This document shows, one piece after another, positions 43,799-52,405 of a stretch of 64,000 bases of DNA (the first letter of the stretch is position 1; each line of letters opens with the position of its first letter). The translations under genes were made by a program, and so were the position numbers. The notes under the pieces were generated by a model that was not told the DNA's origin, searched no databases, and was given only the letters and a program-made list of their open reading frames with translations. Origin of the DNA: Streptomyces asoensis (GTDB lineage Bacteria; Actinomycetota; Actinomycetes; Streptomycetales; Streptomycetaceae); assembly GCF_013085465.1 (NCBI RefSeq), contig NZ_CP049838.1, positions 9,672,001-9,736,000 of the forward strand. The letters are read 5' to 3'.

Positions 43799-44450
43799 CC
43801 TCAGGCCGCGGGCGGTCGTCCTGGACCTGGACGGCGTGCTCATCGACAGCATCCACGTGATGCGCAGGGCCTTCCAGCGCGCCTACGACCTCACGGTCGG
43901 CGACGGCGAGGCACCCTTCGAGGAGTACCTGACCCACCTCGGGCGGCACATGCCCGACACCCTGACGATCATGGGCCTGCCCGCCGGGATGTACGAGCCG
44001 TTCGTCGTCGAGAGCCGCAAACTCGTTCACGAGATCGAGCCGTGCCCCGGCGCCGCTGAGCTCCTCGCCGGACTGCGCGAGGCGGGCGTGCCCACCGCCG
44101 TGGCCACCGGCAAGACCCATGGCCGTGCCGTCGAGGCCCTGGCGGCGACCGGCCTGCTGGACCTGGTGGACGCGGTGTGCGGCAGCGACGAGGTGGCTGA
44201 GGGCAAACCGGCTCCGGACATCGTCCTGCTCGCCCTGGAGAAGATCGGAGCCTCCGCCGAGGGCGCCGTCATGGTCGGCGACTCCGCGCTGGACCTCCGG
44301 GCCGGCCGCGCGGCCGGCACCCGGACGGCCGCCGGTCTCTGGGGCCAGGGCGACCGGGAGGAACTGCTCGCCCACCAGCCCGACCTGGTGGCCGGCTCGT
44401 GCGCCGAACTGGCCGCCCTGCTGCACCGCCGTGAAGGGATCCCCGCGTGA
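43791..44450 (+). CDS. rifM-like: HAD-family phosphatase (RifM-type)
   Basis: 219 residues, HAD superfamily: VVLDLDGVLIDS (nucleophile Asp), AVATGKTHGRAVE (motif II Thr/Lys), and VMVGDSALDLRAGRAAG (motif IV). The N-terminal GDGEAPFEEYLTHLGR and MGLPAGMYEPFVVES segments match RifM, which removes phosphate in the kanosamine part of the AHBA route. GTG start with GGGAG upstream. Confidence 0.9.
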   Translation: MSDLRPRAVVLDLDGVLIDSIHVMRRAFQRAYDLTVGDGEAPFEEYLTHLGRHMPDTLTIMGLPAGMYEPFVVESRKLVHEIEPCPGAAELLAGLREAGVPTAVATGKTHGRAVEALAATGLLDLVDAVCGSDEVAEGKPAPDIVLLALEKIGASAEGAVMVGDSALDLRAGRAAGTRTAAGLWGQGDREELLAHQPDLVAGSCAELAALLHRREGIPA

Positions 44451-44920
44451 CCATCGCCTCGACCTCCCGTGACCTGCTGCTGCTCAACGGCCCCAACCTG
44501 GGCACGCTCGGCACGCGCGAACCCGGGATCTACGGCACCACCACCCTCGCCGAGGTGGAGGAGGCCGTGGCCGAGCTGCTGGCCCGCGGAGGATACGGAC
44601 TGCGCAGCGAACAGCACGACGGTGAGGGCGAGTTGATCCGGGCACTGCACAAGCACCGGGACACCGTCGCCGCGATCGTCAATCCCGGCGCGCTGATGAT
44701 CGCCGGCTGGAGCCTGCGCGACGCCCTCGCCGACTACCCGGCGCCCTGGGCCGAGGTGCACATCTCCAACGTCTGGGCCCGCGAGTCCTTCCGGCACAAC
44801 TCCGTCGTCTCCCCGCTCGCCGTGGGCGTCATCGCGGGCTTCGGCACCCACGGGTACGAGCTCGCCGCGCAGGCACTGGTGCGCCGGCTGGAGACGGCGG
44901 CGCAGGGTACGGCGAAGTGA
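44447..44920 (+). CDS. rifJ-like: Type II 3-dehydroquinase, aminoDHQ dehydratase (RifJ-type)
   Basis: 157 residues. It has the type II motifs LLLNGPNLGTLGTREPGIYG with the catalytic Tyr/Arg region, GEGELIRALH, AIVNPGALMIAGWSLRDAL, and EVHISNVWARESFRHNS. The usual THTS is replaced by MIAG, which may fit the amino substrate. It converts aminodehydroquinate to aminodehydroshikimate. GTGA overlaps on both sides. Confidence 0.92.
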   Translation: MTIASTSRDLLLLNGPNLGTLGTREPGIYGTTTLAEVEEAVAELLARGGYGLRSEQHDGEGELIRALHKHRDTVAAIVNPGALMIAGWSLRDALADYPAPWAEVHISNVWARESFRHNSVVSPLAVGVIAGFGTHGYELAAQALVRRLETAAQGTAK

Positions 44921-47058
44921 CGGCCGCGGACCTGTGGGAGGCGTTCTCCCGGGCGGACCTGGACCCGGACGCACTCGCGCTGGGTGATCTGACCCGCCGT
45001 ACCGCCGTCGCACGGGTGACAGAGCTGGCCGAACGGCTGCGCGCACAGGGCGTACGGCCCGCGGAAGCCGTCGGACTCCAGGGGCCCAACCAGCCGGAAT
45101 GGGTGCTGGGCCTGCTCGCGCTGACCGCGGCGGGCGCCTGCCCCCTGCTGCTGCCCACGGACTCGCCACCGGCGGAGACCCGCAGGCTGCTGAGGACTGC
45201 CAGGGCCCGCCGGACGCTCGTGGCGGACCACGACGAGGCCGACTGGACGGTACTGCGGGCGGCGGACGACGAGGCGAACGGGGCGCTCGTCGGTGACGGG
45301 ATCACCGCTGCCGACGCGGGCTCCGATACGGCCGCACACACCCCGGGCACGGTTCTGCTCGTCTCCTCCGGGTCGACCGGGACACCCAAGCTGGTGGCGC
45401 GGTCGCCGCGTTCCGTGCTCGACGAGGGCGTGCGCTACCACCGCGCCGGTCTGGCGCGGCCCGACGACTCCGTACTGCTGCCGTTGCCGTTGAGCCACGC
45501 CTACGCGCTCGGCTGGCTGGCCGGCGCGCTGGTGGCCGGGGCGCACGTGGACCCGGTGCCGCCGCGTGCCGTCGGCGCGGTGCACACCCGGCTGCGCGAG
45601 CGGGCGACGGTCCTGGTCACCGTGCCCGGCCTGGCCCGTGTCCTGGCGCGCCGCCGGGCCCTGGCCGACGACGCGCCCTTCCCCGCGCTGCGCCGAGTGA
45701 TGGCCGGCGCCGGATACGTGGACGCCGAGCTGGACGCGCTGTGGACCCGCACACTCGGTGTGGGCGTCTCCCGCAACTTCGGCTCCAGCGAGACGGGCTC
45801 CGTACTGTGGGGGGACCCGGGACTGCCGTCGGGAGCCGTCGGCCGTCCGATGCCCGGCGTTCGGGTCGACCTGCTGGACCCCGACGGCACGCCCCTGCCC
45901 GGCCAGGGCGCGGTCCAGGGCGAACTCGCCGTCGTCCTGGAGGACGGCTCGACCCACCGACTGCACGATCTCGCCGATCGCGACGAGCGGGGTGTGCACC
46001 GCATCCTGGGCAGAGCCCGGCTCGGAGTGGTACGCCGGGGGGCCCGCTGGGTCTCCACGATGGAGGTGGAGTCGGTGCTGCGGGCGGCCCCCGGAGTCGC
46101 CGACGTCTCGGTCACGGCGACGGGACCGGACGACTCGGACGACCAGGGTCTCACCGTCGAGTACGTGCCCGCCGACGCCGAACTGGCCGCACCGCAGCGG
46201 GTGCAGGCGTATGCCCGCACCGAACTGGCCGCGTACAAGGTGCCCGACAGCTTTCAGCCGCGCTACCGGCTGCGCCGCTCCGCCGTCGGCAAGGCGCAGG
46301 CGGCCCCCGTGTACCGCCTCGCACGCGCCGCCGCCCGCCCCGGCGACACAGCCGAGCAGGTCCTGGCGGCGGCCCTCACCGAACTCGGCCTGCCCCCGCG
46401 CCTGGCCGACGGCGGCACCGCCGCCGACCTGGCCCGGACGGCGGGGCTGCGCGCGGACGTGCTGTCGTCCGTGCTGGACACCGCCTGCGCAGTGGGGCTG
46501 TTGGTCACGGACACCCCATCCGCGGGTACTCCGGACGCCTGGTCGTATGCCCCGGACGTCGTGTCGGCCGGCCGGACCCTGGCGGCCCGGGTGCGCGGCG
46601 AAGCGCCGGGCGAGGCACCGCGGCTGCCCGCCGGACCCCCGGCACCGGAGAGGGCCCTGCGCGCGACCGTCGAGGCGTTGCTCGCCGAGGTCGCCGTCGA
46701 CGGTGCGCTCCTGGAGATCGGCGCCGACGGAGCCCCGACGGCGGGCGAAGCGGAGTACGGCGCCTGCGTGGTCCTCGGCGGTGTCCACGGCCCGGCTGCC
46801 CAACTCGGCTCGCTGGCCGCACTGCTGAAGCCGAAGGGCCTGCTCGTGGTGGCCGACGCCTTCGTGCCCGACCCGCTCGCCCTCACCGACGCGACGAGCC
46901 GTACGACGGTCGTCCGCTGGCTTGTCGACGGACACCTCCACTGGTGGACCACGCAGGAGCTGCGGGGAGGCCTGGAGGCGGTGGGGCTGCGGGTGGAGGA
47001 GAGCCACGGTGTCGAACAGGCGCCGTACGCGATCCTCGCGGCCCGGAAGCCGTCGTGA
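44917..47058 (+). CDS. AMP-dependent ligase fused to methyltransferase-like domain
   Basis: 713 residues. Residues 1-470 are an acyl-adenylating enzyme: VLLVSSGSTGTPKLVAR, RNFGSSETGS, HDLADRDERGVHRILGRAR and ELAAYKVPDSFQPRYRLRRSAVGK with the A10 Lys. Residues about 480-713 look like an O-methyltransferase: an N-terminal dimerisation helix-turn-helix (ADLARTAGLRADVLSSVLDTA), a degenerate AdoMet loop (LLEIGADG), and HWWTTQELRGGLEAVGLRVEE. By position and context it should activate AHBA onto the carrier protein, the role of MitE in mitomycin biosynthesis (inference). The C-terminal domain has lost the GxGxG pattern and may be structural. Confidence 0.8.
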   Translation: MTAADLWEAFSRADLDPDALALGDLTRRTAVARVTELAERLRAQGVRPAEAVGLQGPNQPEWVLGLLALTAAGACPLLLPTDSPPAETRRLLRTARARRTLVADHDEADWTVLRAADDEANGALVGDGITAADAGSDTAAHTPGTVLLVSSGSTGTPKLVARSPRSVLDEGVRYHRAGLARPDDSVLLPLPLSHAYALGWLAGALVAGAHVDPVPPRAVGAVHTRLRERATVLVTVPGLARVLARRRALADDAPFPALRRVMAGAGYVDAELDALWTRTLGVGVSRNFGSSETGSVLWGDPGLPSGAVGRPMPGVRVDLLDPDGTPLPGQGAVQGELAVVLEDGSTHRLHDLADRDERGVHRILGRARLGVVRRGARWVSTMEVESVLRAAPGVADVSVTATGPDDSDDQGLTVEYVPADAELAAPQRVQAYARTELAAYKVPDSFQPRYRLRRSAVGKAQAAPVYRLARAAARPGDTAEQVLAAALTELGLPPRLADGGTAADLARTAGLRADVLSSVLDTACAVGLLVTDTPSAGTPDAWSYAPDVVSAGRTLAARVRGEAPGEAPRLPAGPPAPERALRATVEALLAEVAVDGALLEIGADGAPTAGEAEYGACVVLGGVHGPAAQLGSLAALLKPKGLLVVADAFVPDPLALTDATSRTTVVRWLVDGHLHWWTTQELRGGLEAVGLRVEESHGVEQAPYAILAARKPS

Positions 47059-48020
47059 CCGGTACCCGCCCGCGCACGGACTCCGGTACGGCGGCCGGCA
47101 TTCTCGCCGTGGACATCGGAGGCACCAAGCTCGCCCTGCGCGCGGTCGCCGCCGGTGCGGCCGTGTACGAGCGCACCGTGCCGTGGCCTGTCGGCGGTGA
47201 CGCGGGAGTCGAGTCGGAGCTGCTGGAGGCGTCCGTGGCCGAGGCGGTCGGCGCGCTGGGGGAGGCCCCCGTCCGTATCGGCGTGGCGGCGGCGCCCAAT
47301 GTCGGAGTCGACGGGACGGTCGTGAGTTGGCCCAACCGGCCCGGCTGGGTGGGCCGTTCGCTGCGCGCGCCCTTCGCGGGCAACGGCGCCGAGGTCCTGT
47401 TCGGCGACGACGCGACGCTCGCCGCGCTGGCCGAGGCCCGCTCCACGGGCAGTCGTGACCTGGTCTACCTGGGCATCGGCACAGGCGTCGGCGGCGGGCT
47501 GGTCAGCGGTGGCCGACTGCTGACCGGCGCCTGGGGCACGGCGGGCGAGCTGGGCCACCTGGTGGTCGACCCGGAGGGCCCGCACTGCCGGTGCGGCACC
47601 CGCGGCTGCCTTCAGGCCGCGGTCTCGGCCGAGGCGCTGGCCGCGCACGCCTGTGTGGACCGTGGACTTCCCACGACGACCGCCGAGTTGGTGGCGGGCG
47701 TGGACCGCGCCGAACCCTGGGCGGAGCGCACCCTCGATCACGCGGCCGACTCGATCGCCCGCGCGTTGCGGGTCCTCGTGGAGCTCGTCCAGCCCGCGCA
47801 GGTACGCATCGGCGGCGGCCTCGGAGCCGCGCTCGCGCCCCTGCCCCGACGGATCGCGCGGCGCCTGGCCGCGACCGGCCGCCCGGGCCGGCCGCTCCCC
47901 GAGGTCGGACCGGCCGTCCATGGTCCGCACTCCTCCCTCGCAGGCGCCGCCCTGCTGGCCGCCCACGGCACGAGCCTGCTCGGTGGGTCGGACCTGCTCC
48001 GCGAGGGGAGCCCGACATGA
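47055..48020 (+). CDS. rifN-like: ROK-family sugar kinase (RifN-type kanosamine kinase)
   Basis: 321 residues. ATP-binding AVDIGGTKLALRAV, the glucose-type site GTAGELGHLVVDPEG, and the ROK zinc motif CRCGTRGCLQ are present. RifN phosphorylates kanosamine at O6. A general glucokinase cannot be excluded by sequence alone, but the operon position with RifJ-, RifK-, RifL- and RifM-like genes supports a kanosamine role. Coupled on both sides by 4-bp overlaps. Confidence 0.88.
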   Translation: MTGTRPRTDSGTAAGILAVDIGGTKLALRAVAAGAAVYERTVPWPVGGDAGVESELLEASVAEAVGALGEAPVRIGVAAAPNVGVDGTVVSWPNRPGWVGRSLRAPFAGNGAEVLFGDDATLAALAEARSTGSRDLVYLGIGTGVGGGLVSGGRLLTGAWGTAGELGHLVVDPEGPHCRCGTRGCLQAAVSAEALAAHACVDRGLPTTTAELVAGVDRAEPWAERTLDHAADSIARALRVLVELVQPAQVRIGGGLGAALAPLPRRIARRLAATGRPGRPLPEVGPAVHGPHSSLAGAALLAAHGTSLLGGSDLLREGSPT

Positions 48021-48889
48021 CCCGGCCGACGGTCAGCGTGGTCATCCCCACCCGCGACAAGGCGGACAGTCTGCGGCTCGTCCTGGCCTGCCTGGCCCGT
48101 CAGGTGTGCCCGGAGCCCCACGAGATCGTGGTCGTCGACGACGGTTGCACCGACGGCACCGCCGACGTCGTGGCGGCCGCCACCGCACGGCTGCCCCTGC
48201 ACACCGTGCCGGGACCGAGGGCGGGCCGCGCGGCCGCACGCAACGCCGGGGCGGCCGCGGCCCGGGGCCGCCTGCTGATCTTCCTGGACGACGACATCCT
48301 GCTCCCGCCGCCGGCCCTGGCAGCCCACGTCGCCGAGCACACCGGCCGGGAGCCCGCCTGCGTCCACGGTCCGGTCCGCGAACTTCCCGCCGCCCGGCGT
48401 CTGCTGGCCACCGACCCGGACGAACTCCTTCCCGATCCCCATGCGGCGGCGACGGGCGGCCGGTTCGGGCGCACGGTGGCGAACGCCCTGGAAACCTTGG
48501 TCACCCGCATGGCGGAGGGTGAACTGGAGGCGGTGGCACCATGGTTGACCTGCATCGGCGCCAACACCTCCATGCCGCACGGGCTGTGGGAGCGATCCGG
48601 GGGCTACGACGAGACGTTCGGTACGACATGGGGGTGCGAGGACCTCGAACTCGGCCTGCGCCTGTGGTCGTCGGGGGTCGGGATGCGCCTCGCTCCCGCC
48701 GCACCGGGCGTGCACCTCACCCACGAACGCGCCGACCGCTGGGAACAGCACACGGTGAACCTCACCCGGTTCACCGAGAAGCACCCCGTGCCCGCCGTAC
48801 GCGCCCTGCCGGAGCTGCTCGGTCCCTCGGGAAGCAGCCGCCGGTACGTCGCGGCCGTACGCACCCTGGAAGAGAGCGCCCACCCATGA
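48017..48889 (+). CDS. Family-2 glycosyltransferase
   Basis: 290 residues, GT-A fold: VSVVIPTRDKADSLRLVL, IVVVDDGCTDGTADV, LLIFLDDDILLPPPAL (the DxD), and GCEDLELGLRLW. In mitomycin biosynthesis the family-2 enzyme MitB joins an N-acetylglucosamine unit to carrier-bound AHBA. Context with a carrier, an AHBA ligase and an LmbE deacetylase supports the same role here (inference). Confidence 0.88.
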   Translation: MTRPTVSVVIPTRDKADSLRLVLACLARQVCPEPHEIVVVDDGCTDGTADVVAAATARLPLHTVPGPRAGRAAARNAGAAAARGRLLIFLDDDILLPPPALAAHVAEHTGREPACVHGPVRELPAARRLLATDPDELLPDPHAAATGGRFGRTVANALETLVTRMAEGELEAVAPWLTCIGANTSMPHGLWERSGGYDETFGTTWGCEDLELGLRLWSSGVGMRLAPAAPGVHLTHERADRWEQHTVNLTRFTEKHPVPAVRALPELLGPSGSSRRYVAAVRTLEESAHP

Positions 48890-50289
48890 TCCACCAGGCC
48901 CGGACCCACCCTCCCTCGGCCGGTCTCGCCCCGCTGCCCCTGTTCTCCCGCCAGGACTGGTGCTGGGAGTGGACCCGCAGCTACACCGGTGACTCCACGC
49001 CGATCGAGTCGTCCGAGACCCTGCTGTTCCAGGGCCCGCTCGACACGGGAGCACTGCGGGACACGCTGGCCGAGATAGGTACCCGGCACGAGGCGCTGCG
49101 CCTGCACCTCGTGGCAGCCGCCGGGCCGGACCCGTCCGCGGCCTGGCCCGGACAGGCGCTGCGGCCCGAGCCGGGACCGCTGGACACCGTACGGGTCGCG
49201 CCGCAGGAGCGTGTGGCGGAGGTGACCCGGGTCCTCTCGCGACCTCTCGACCTGACGGACCGCATGACGCGCACGACCCTGGTGCGCACGGCCGAGGAGG
49301 AGCACGTCCTCGTCGCGCAGTTCCACCACCTGATCTTCGACCGCACGTCCCACCTCCTCTTCCGGGAGCTGCTCGCCCACGGCTACCAAGAGCGCGTCTC
49401 ACCGGGCCACGGCATCGCCAAGCGCCGTACCGAGCACGCGAGTTATACCGGGCTGATCAGCGGGGAGCACACGCCCGAGGTGCGCTCCGCCGTGCGGGGG
49501 CGGGCAGCCACCCTTGCCGGGGAGCTGCGGGCGTACGGTGCGGCGGACCCGCTGGCGGGCGACGCCGGGGCGGTCGTCGCCGGGGCGGAGTTCGGCTCCG
49601 TACCGCTGACGCTGACCGCCGAGCGGACCCGGCTGTTGCTGCGGCGCTCGCGTGCCGAGCGCGTCACGCTGCACACCGTCCTGCTGGCGGCCCTCGGTCA
49701 CGCTGTCGCCACGGAGTACGAGCGGGACCGCCTGGTGTGCTCCGTATACACGCATGGGCGGACCTCCGCGAGCGCCCGCGAGACGCTCGGTCTGTTCAGT
49801 ACCGTGGTCCCGGTGCCGGTCGACACGGAGTTCCGGTCCCTGTCGGTGTTCGTCAAGGCCGTCCACGGCAGCGTCCGGCGTGCCTCGGACCGCGCCGACC
49901 TGCCGTTCAGTGAGGTCGCCTCCCGCGTCCTGGACCGCCCGCCGGGCGACGGGGCCTACTACCGCAGCGCTCTGGCCCATCTGGAACTGCGGCTGAGCGG
50001 AGTGACCGGCTGGCTGCCGGAGGAGCCGGACCGACCGCTGCCGTTGCCTCCCGGGCTCACCGTGACCCCGCAGGGCCTGGATCCCGACCACCCGTTCCCG
50101 GTCTTCGCCGGCCCCGAGCAGGCGCTGGCATGCGCCAGCACCCTCTTCGCCGATCTGGACATGGCGGACGGGGCTCTCACCGGCTCGCTGTGGTACGAGA
50201 ACCACTACCACGACGCCGGAAGGGCGGCACGGGTGGGCGAGATATTCATGCACTTCATTGAACGATTGATCGAAGAGGACACGCAGTGA
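48886..50289 (+). CDS. Free-standing condensation-domain protein 1
   Basis: 467 residues. It begins LFSRQDWCWEWTRSYTGDS, has RHEALRLHL (C2-like) and the catalytic motif FHHLIFDRTSH (His147, His148, Asp152), with Arg in place of the usual Gly. The second His, needed for catalysis, is present. A conserved GLFSTVVPVPVD segment (C5-like) follows. Free-standing C proteins such as VibH condense a carrier-bound acyl group with a free amine, including polyamines. It is closely similar in plan to the protein at 52406, suggesting duplication. Coupled to the glycosyltransferase gene. Confidence 0.85.
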   Translation: MIHQARTHPPSAGLAPLPLFSRQDWCWEWTRSYTGDSTPIESSETLLFQGPLDTGALRDTLAEIGTRHEALRLHLVAAAGPDPSAAWPGQALRPEPGPLDTVRVAPQERVAEVTRVLSRPLDLTDRMTRTTLVRTAEEEHVLVAQFHHLIFDRTSHLLFRELLAHGYQERVSPGHGIAKRRTEHASYTGLISGEHTPEVRSAVRGRAATLAGELRAYGAADPLAGDAGAVVAGAEFGSVPLTLTAERTRLLLRRSRAERVTLHTVLLAALGHAVATEYERDRLVCSVYTHGRTSASARETLGLFSTVVPVPVDTEFRSLSVFVKAVHGSVRRASDRADLPFSEVASRVLDRPPGDGAYYRSALAHLELRLSGVTGWLPEEPDRPLPLPPGLTVTPQGLDPDHPFPVFAGPEQALACASTLFADLDMADGALTGSLWYENHYHDAGRAARVGEIFMHFIERLIEEDTQ

Positions 50290-50471
50290 AGCGCACGGTG
50301 ATGTTCCGTCAGAAATGCGTACTGCAAGGGATATTGCCGAAACCTGGCGGATATCCGGAACCAACCCGACCCTGTGGCGATTCTTGTTGACGGGAGATCA
50401 CCCGGCCTGGAAGCATTCCCCTGCCACCGACCGGTGGTTGAGGAACCCTCCTGAATAGATGGGAAGTTGAG
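50290..50471 (+). promoter_or_regulatory. Intergenic leader region before the small peptide gene
   Basis: 182 bp, with lower GC around 50330-50460. It includes a short palindrome CCACCGacCGGTGG (50424-50437) about 35 bp before the small ORF and a TTGACG-like hexamer near 50377. It probably holds a promoter for the small ORF and the following genes. Confidence 0.35.
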
Positions 50472-50546
50472 ATGACCAAGGTCAACTCCGTAGGCCTCGC
50501 CCTCATCAACCTCGAGCAGCTCCGCCGGCAGGCCGCGGCGAAGTAG
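50472..50546 (+). CDS. 24-residue peptide, unknown role
   Basis: A short frame ATG to TAG with a ribosome-site-like GGAAG before it. The peptide begins MTKVNSVGLALINLEQLR and ends in three Ala and a Lys. It has an isolated position between two condensation-domain genes and is followed at once by a strong hairpin terminator. Two readings are possible: a small translated precursor or scaffold peptide, or a leader peptide for attenuation of the downstream condensation-domain gene. The cluster has a SPASM-type radical SAM enzyme and an RRE-like domain, which keeps the first option open. Not proven to be translated. Confidence 0.45.
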   Translation: MTKVNSVGLALINLEQLRRQAAAK

Positions 50547-50552
50547 GACCAC

Positions 50553-50600
50553 CGACAAGTGCCGCACGGGGAGTCACTGTTTTCCGTGCGGCACTCGTCG
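50553..50600 (+). terminator. Hairpin terminator or attenuator after the small peptide gene
   Basis: A perfect 12-bp stem (50558-50569 with 50584-50595) extends to 16 bp with one mismatch (50554-50599). The 14-nt loop has a run of T. It lies 7-12 nt after the stop of the 24-residue frame and before the next condensation-domain gene. Confidence 0.8.
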
Positions 50601-50629
50601 CACCTTCGGGCGAGGGAGTGCACGGACGC

Positions 50630-51928
50630 GTGGACCAGGCAAATGGAAGTGCGTACGCCACGGAATTGAGCCGTCAGCAGCAACGGCTCTGGGAAGTGGA
50701 ATGCGTGGTTCGAGGAAGCGCGCTGCTGCACACCGGTATTGCGCTGCGCCTCGACGGAATGCTCGACGAGAAAAGGCTTTCCCACGCCGTCACGGCCGTA
50801 TTTCAGCGCCATGAACTGCTCAACACGGGCTTCCGCGCCGATGGCGAGACACTGACCCTCGGCCCGGCCACGCACCACGAGCTGCGCGTCCTGCACCGCC
50901 CGGACCTGTCTGCCGACCAGGCCGGGCACCTCGCCGAGGTACGTCGAGCGACGGCCGCGGCCCACGCGGAGATCTTCCCCCTCGTCGGCGAGCCCTTGGC
51001 GCGCGCCGACCTGACGCTTCTCGGCGACGGCAGCGGCGTCCTGCTTCTCACCTTCCACCGGCTCGTGATGGACCTGTTCTCCCTGCACCAAGTGGTGACT
51101 GACCTTCAGGAGGCCTATCTGCGCGGGCCGGACGAGCCGCTCGCAGCGGCGGACCGGTACTCCTCACTCCTGGCGGCGCGCGAACCCCGCAGGTCCGCCG
51201 ACTGGGAGTTCTGGCGTACGGAGCTGTCCGGCTTCCCCACGCCGTGGATCGGCGAGCGGCGGCCGGAGCCGGGCTGGCTGCCCGACGGCGCCGAACTGCG
51301 CGTTCCCCTCGACCCCGCCCTGCCCGGCCTCCTCCACACGAACGCCCGCGCCGCCCGCTGCACGCCCACCGTGTACGTCACGGCCGCGGCGGCCCACCGG
51401 GTGCTGGAGCGCTCCGGGGCCGCCGACCTCGTCCTCGGCACCATGTCCGCGAACCGCATGAACTCCGATGCGGTGGGCCCGCTCGCCCAGGCGGTCCTCG
51501 TCCGCGTCGGCCGCTCGGGCCCGTACGGTGACCAAGGGGTGCTCGCCCAGGTGCGGCGCGGGCTGCGTGAGGGAATGGCCCACCAGGGAGTGGAGTTCGA
51601 GGAGATCGTCGATCTGCTCACGGACGGGATGGGTGTGGCGCGCGACGACCTGGCCCCGCTGAGCGTGAGCGTGACCGCGGACTCCTGGCAGGGTTCCGTG
51701 GCGGGGCTCGCCTTCACCCCCTTCGACCTGGACGACGATCAGGGCGAAGGGGAGGACGAGGGCACCGCCACGCCGGTGGTCCGCCCGTCCCAGCTGGACC
51801 TGGAGCTCAACCTGTCCGGAACGCAGCCACAGTTGATCCTCACCTACGACCGCCGGTGCTTCGGTGCGCAGTGGTGCGAACGGTTCGTGGCCGACCTGTT
51901 GACCGACCTGGCGACCGGTCGCGGCTGA
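50630..51928 (+). CDS. Free-standing condensation-domain protein 2, catalytic His replaced
   Basis: 432 residues. C-domain elements are ELSRQQQRLWEVECVV, HELLNTGF and the core motif TFHRLVMDLFS (His143, Arg144, Asp148). The second His of HHxxxDG is Arg, and Gly is Leu, so standard amide formation is unlikely. It may be a structural or pseudo-C domain, or catalyse another reaction. The start is uncertain: GTG 50630 (chosen) or GTG 50618. The preceding terminator suggests partial or regulated transcription. Confidence 0.75.
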   Translation: MDQANGSAYATELSRQQQRLWEVECVVRGSALLHTGIALRLDGMLDEKRLSHAVTAVFQRHELLNTGFRADGETLTLGPATHHELRVLHRPDLSADQAGHLAEVRRATAAAHAEIFPLVGEPLARADLTLLGDGSGVLLLTFHRLVMDLFSLHQVVTDLQEAYLRGPDEPLAAADRYSSLLAAREPRRSADWEFWRTELSGFPTPWIGERRPEPGWLPDGAELRVPLDPALPGLLHTNARAARCTPTVYVTAAAAHRVLERSGAADLVLGTMSANRMNSDAVGPLAQAVLVRVGRSGPYGDQGVLAQVRRGLREGMAHQGVEFEEIVDLLTDGMGVARDDLAPLSVSVTADSWQGSVAGLAFTPFDLDDDQGEGEDEGTATPVVRPSQLDLELNLSGTQPQLILTYDRRCFGAQWCERFVADLLTDLATGRG

Positions 51929-51964
51929 CCGGACGGTCGGCCCGGCCGTGCCACCGTCGCTCGG

Positions 51965-52288
51965 TCAGGCAGACCCACTCCGTGCGTGGTCGATCGACTC
52001 CAGTCCCAGCCGTCGTACGTCCCCGAAGCGCGCCTCGTCGAGAAGCGCGGTCATCAGCGTGACGTCCAAGTCCTCGACGTCCGGGGCGAATTCGGCGGTC
52101 TGCGAGGCGATCCGGGCCGCGTCGATCGAGGTGCCTCCGGCGTTGTAGAAGTCCGAGTCCTCCTCCGGGAGGGAGCCGAGCACGCCGTGCCACGCCTGCG
52201 CGAGGGCCGCCGCGAGACCGTCGAGTCCGTTCGGACCCTGCCGCGTTGCCGAGGTGTCCACATCCGCCATGGCAGGAACATAACGCAC
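51965..52288 (-). CDS. Peptidyl carrier protein
   Basis: 107 residues from the chosen GTG, which has GGGAG 7 nt upstream; ATG starts at 52303 and 52270 are possible. The carrier site is DSDFYNAGGTSIDAARIASQ with Ser54. The GG(T)S form is PCP-like. It lies between two condensation-domain genes on the opposite strand, convergent with one and divergent from the next. It probably carries an amino acid from the NRPS A domain or from an unlinked source. Confidence 0.75.
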   Translation of the reverse strand: MRYVPAMADVDTSATRQGPNGLDGLAAALAQAWHGVLGSLPEEDSDFYNAGGTSIDAARIASQTAEFAPDVEDLDVTLMTALLDEARFGDVRRLGLESIDHARSGSA

Positions 52289-52405
52289 CCCGTTCACTCC
52301 CATCCGGAGTTTTACAGTTGTGTGGCATGACCGCTTTGACGAGGGGCTTTGCCCTGCGCCGCGGGTAGCGTCGACAGCGTTCGGACGTCTTCTCCAAGGC
52401 AGGTC

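Noticed and set aside
40303..44920. Primary shikimate pathway operon
   Set aside because: The AHBA synthase, RifL-, RifM- and RifN-like genes make a secondary aminoshikimate role much more likely.
44734..47007. Minus-strand open frame of about 750 codons opposite the AMP-ligase gene
   Set aside because: The plus strand carries a complete adenylation domain; the antisense is low-complexity.
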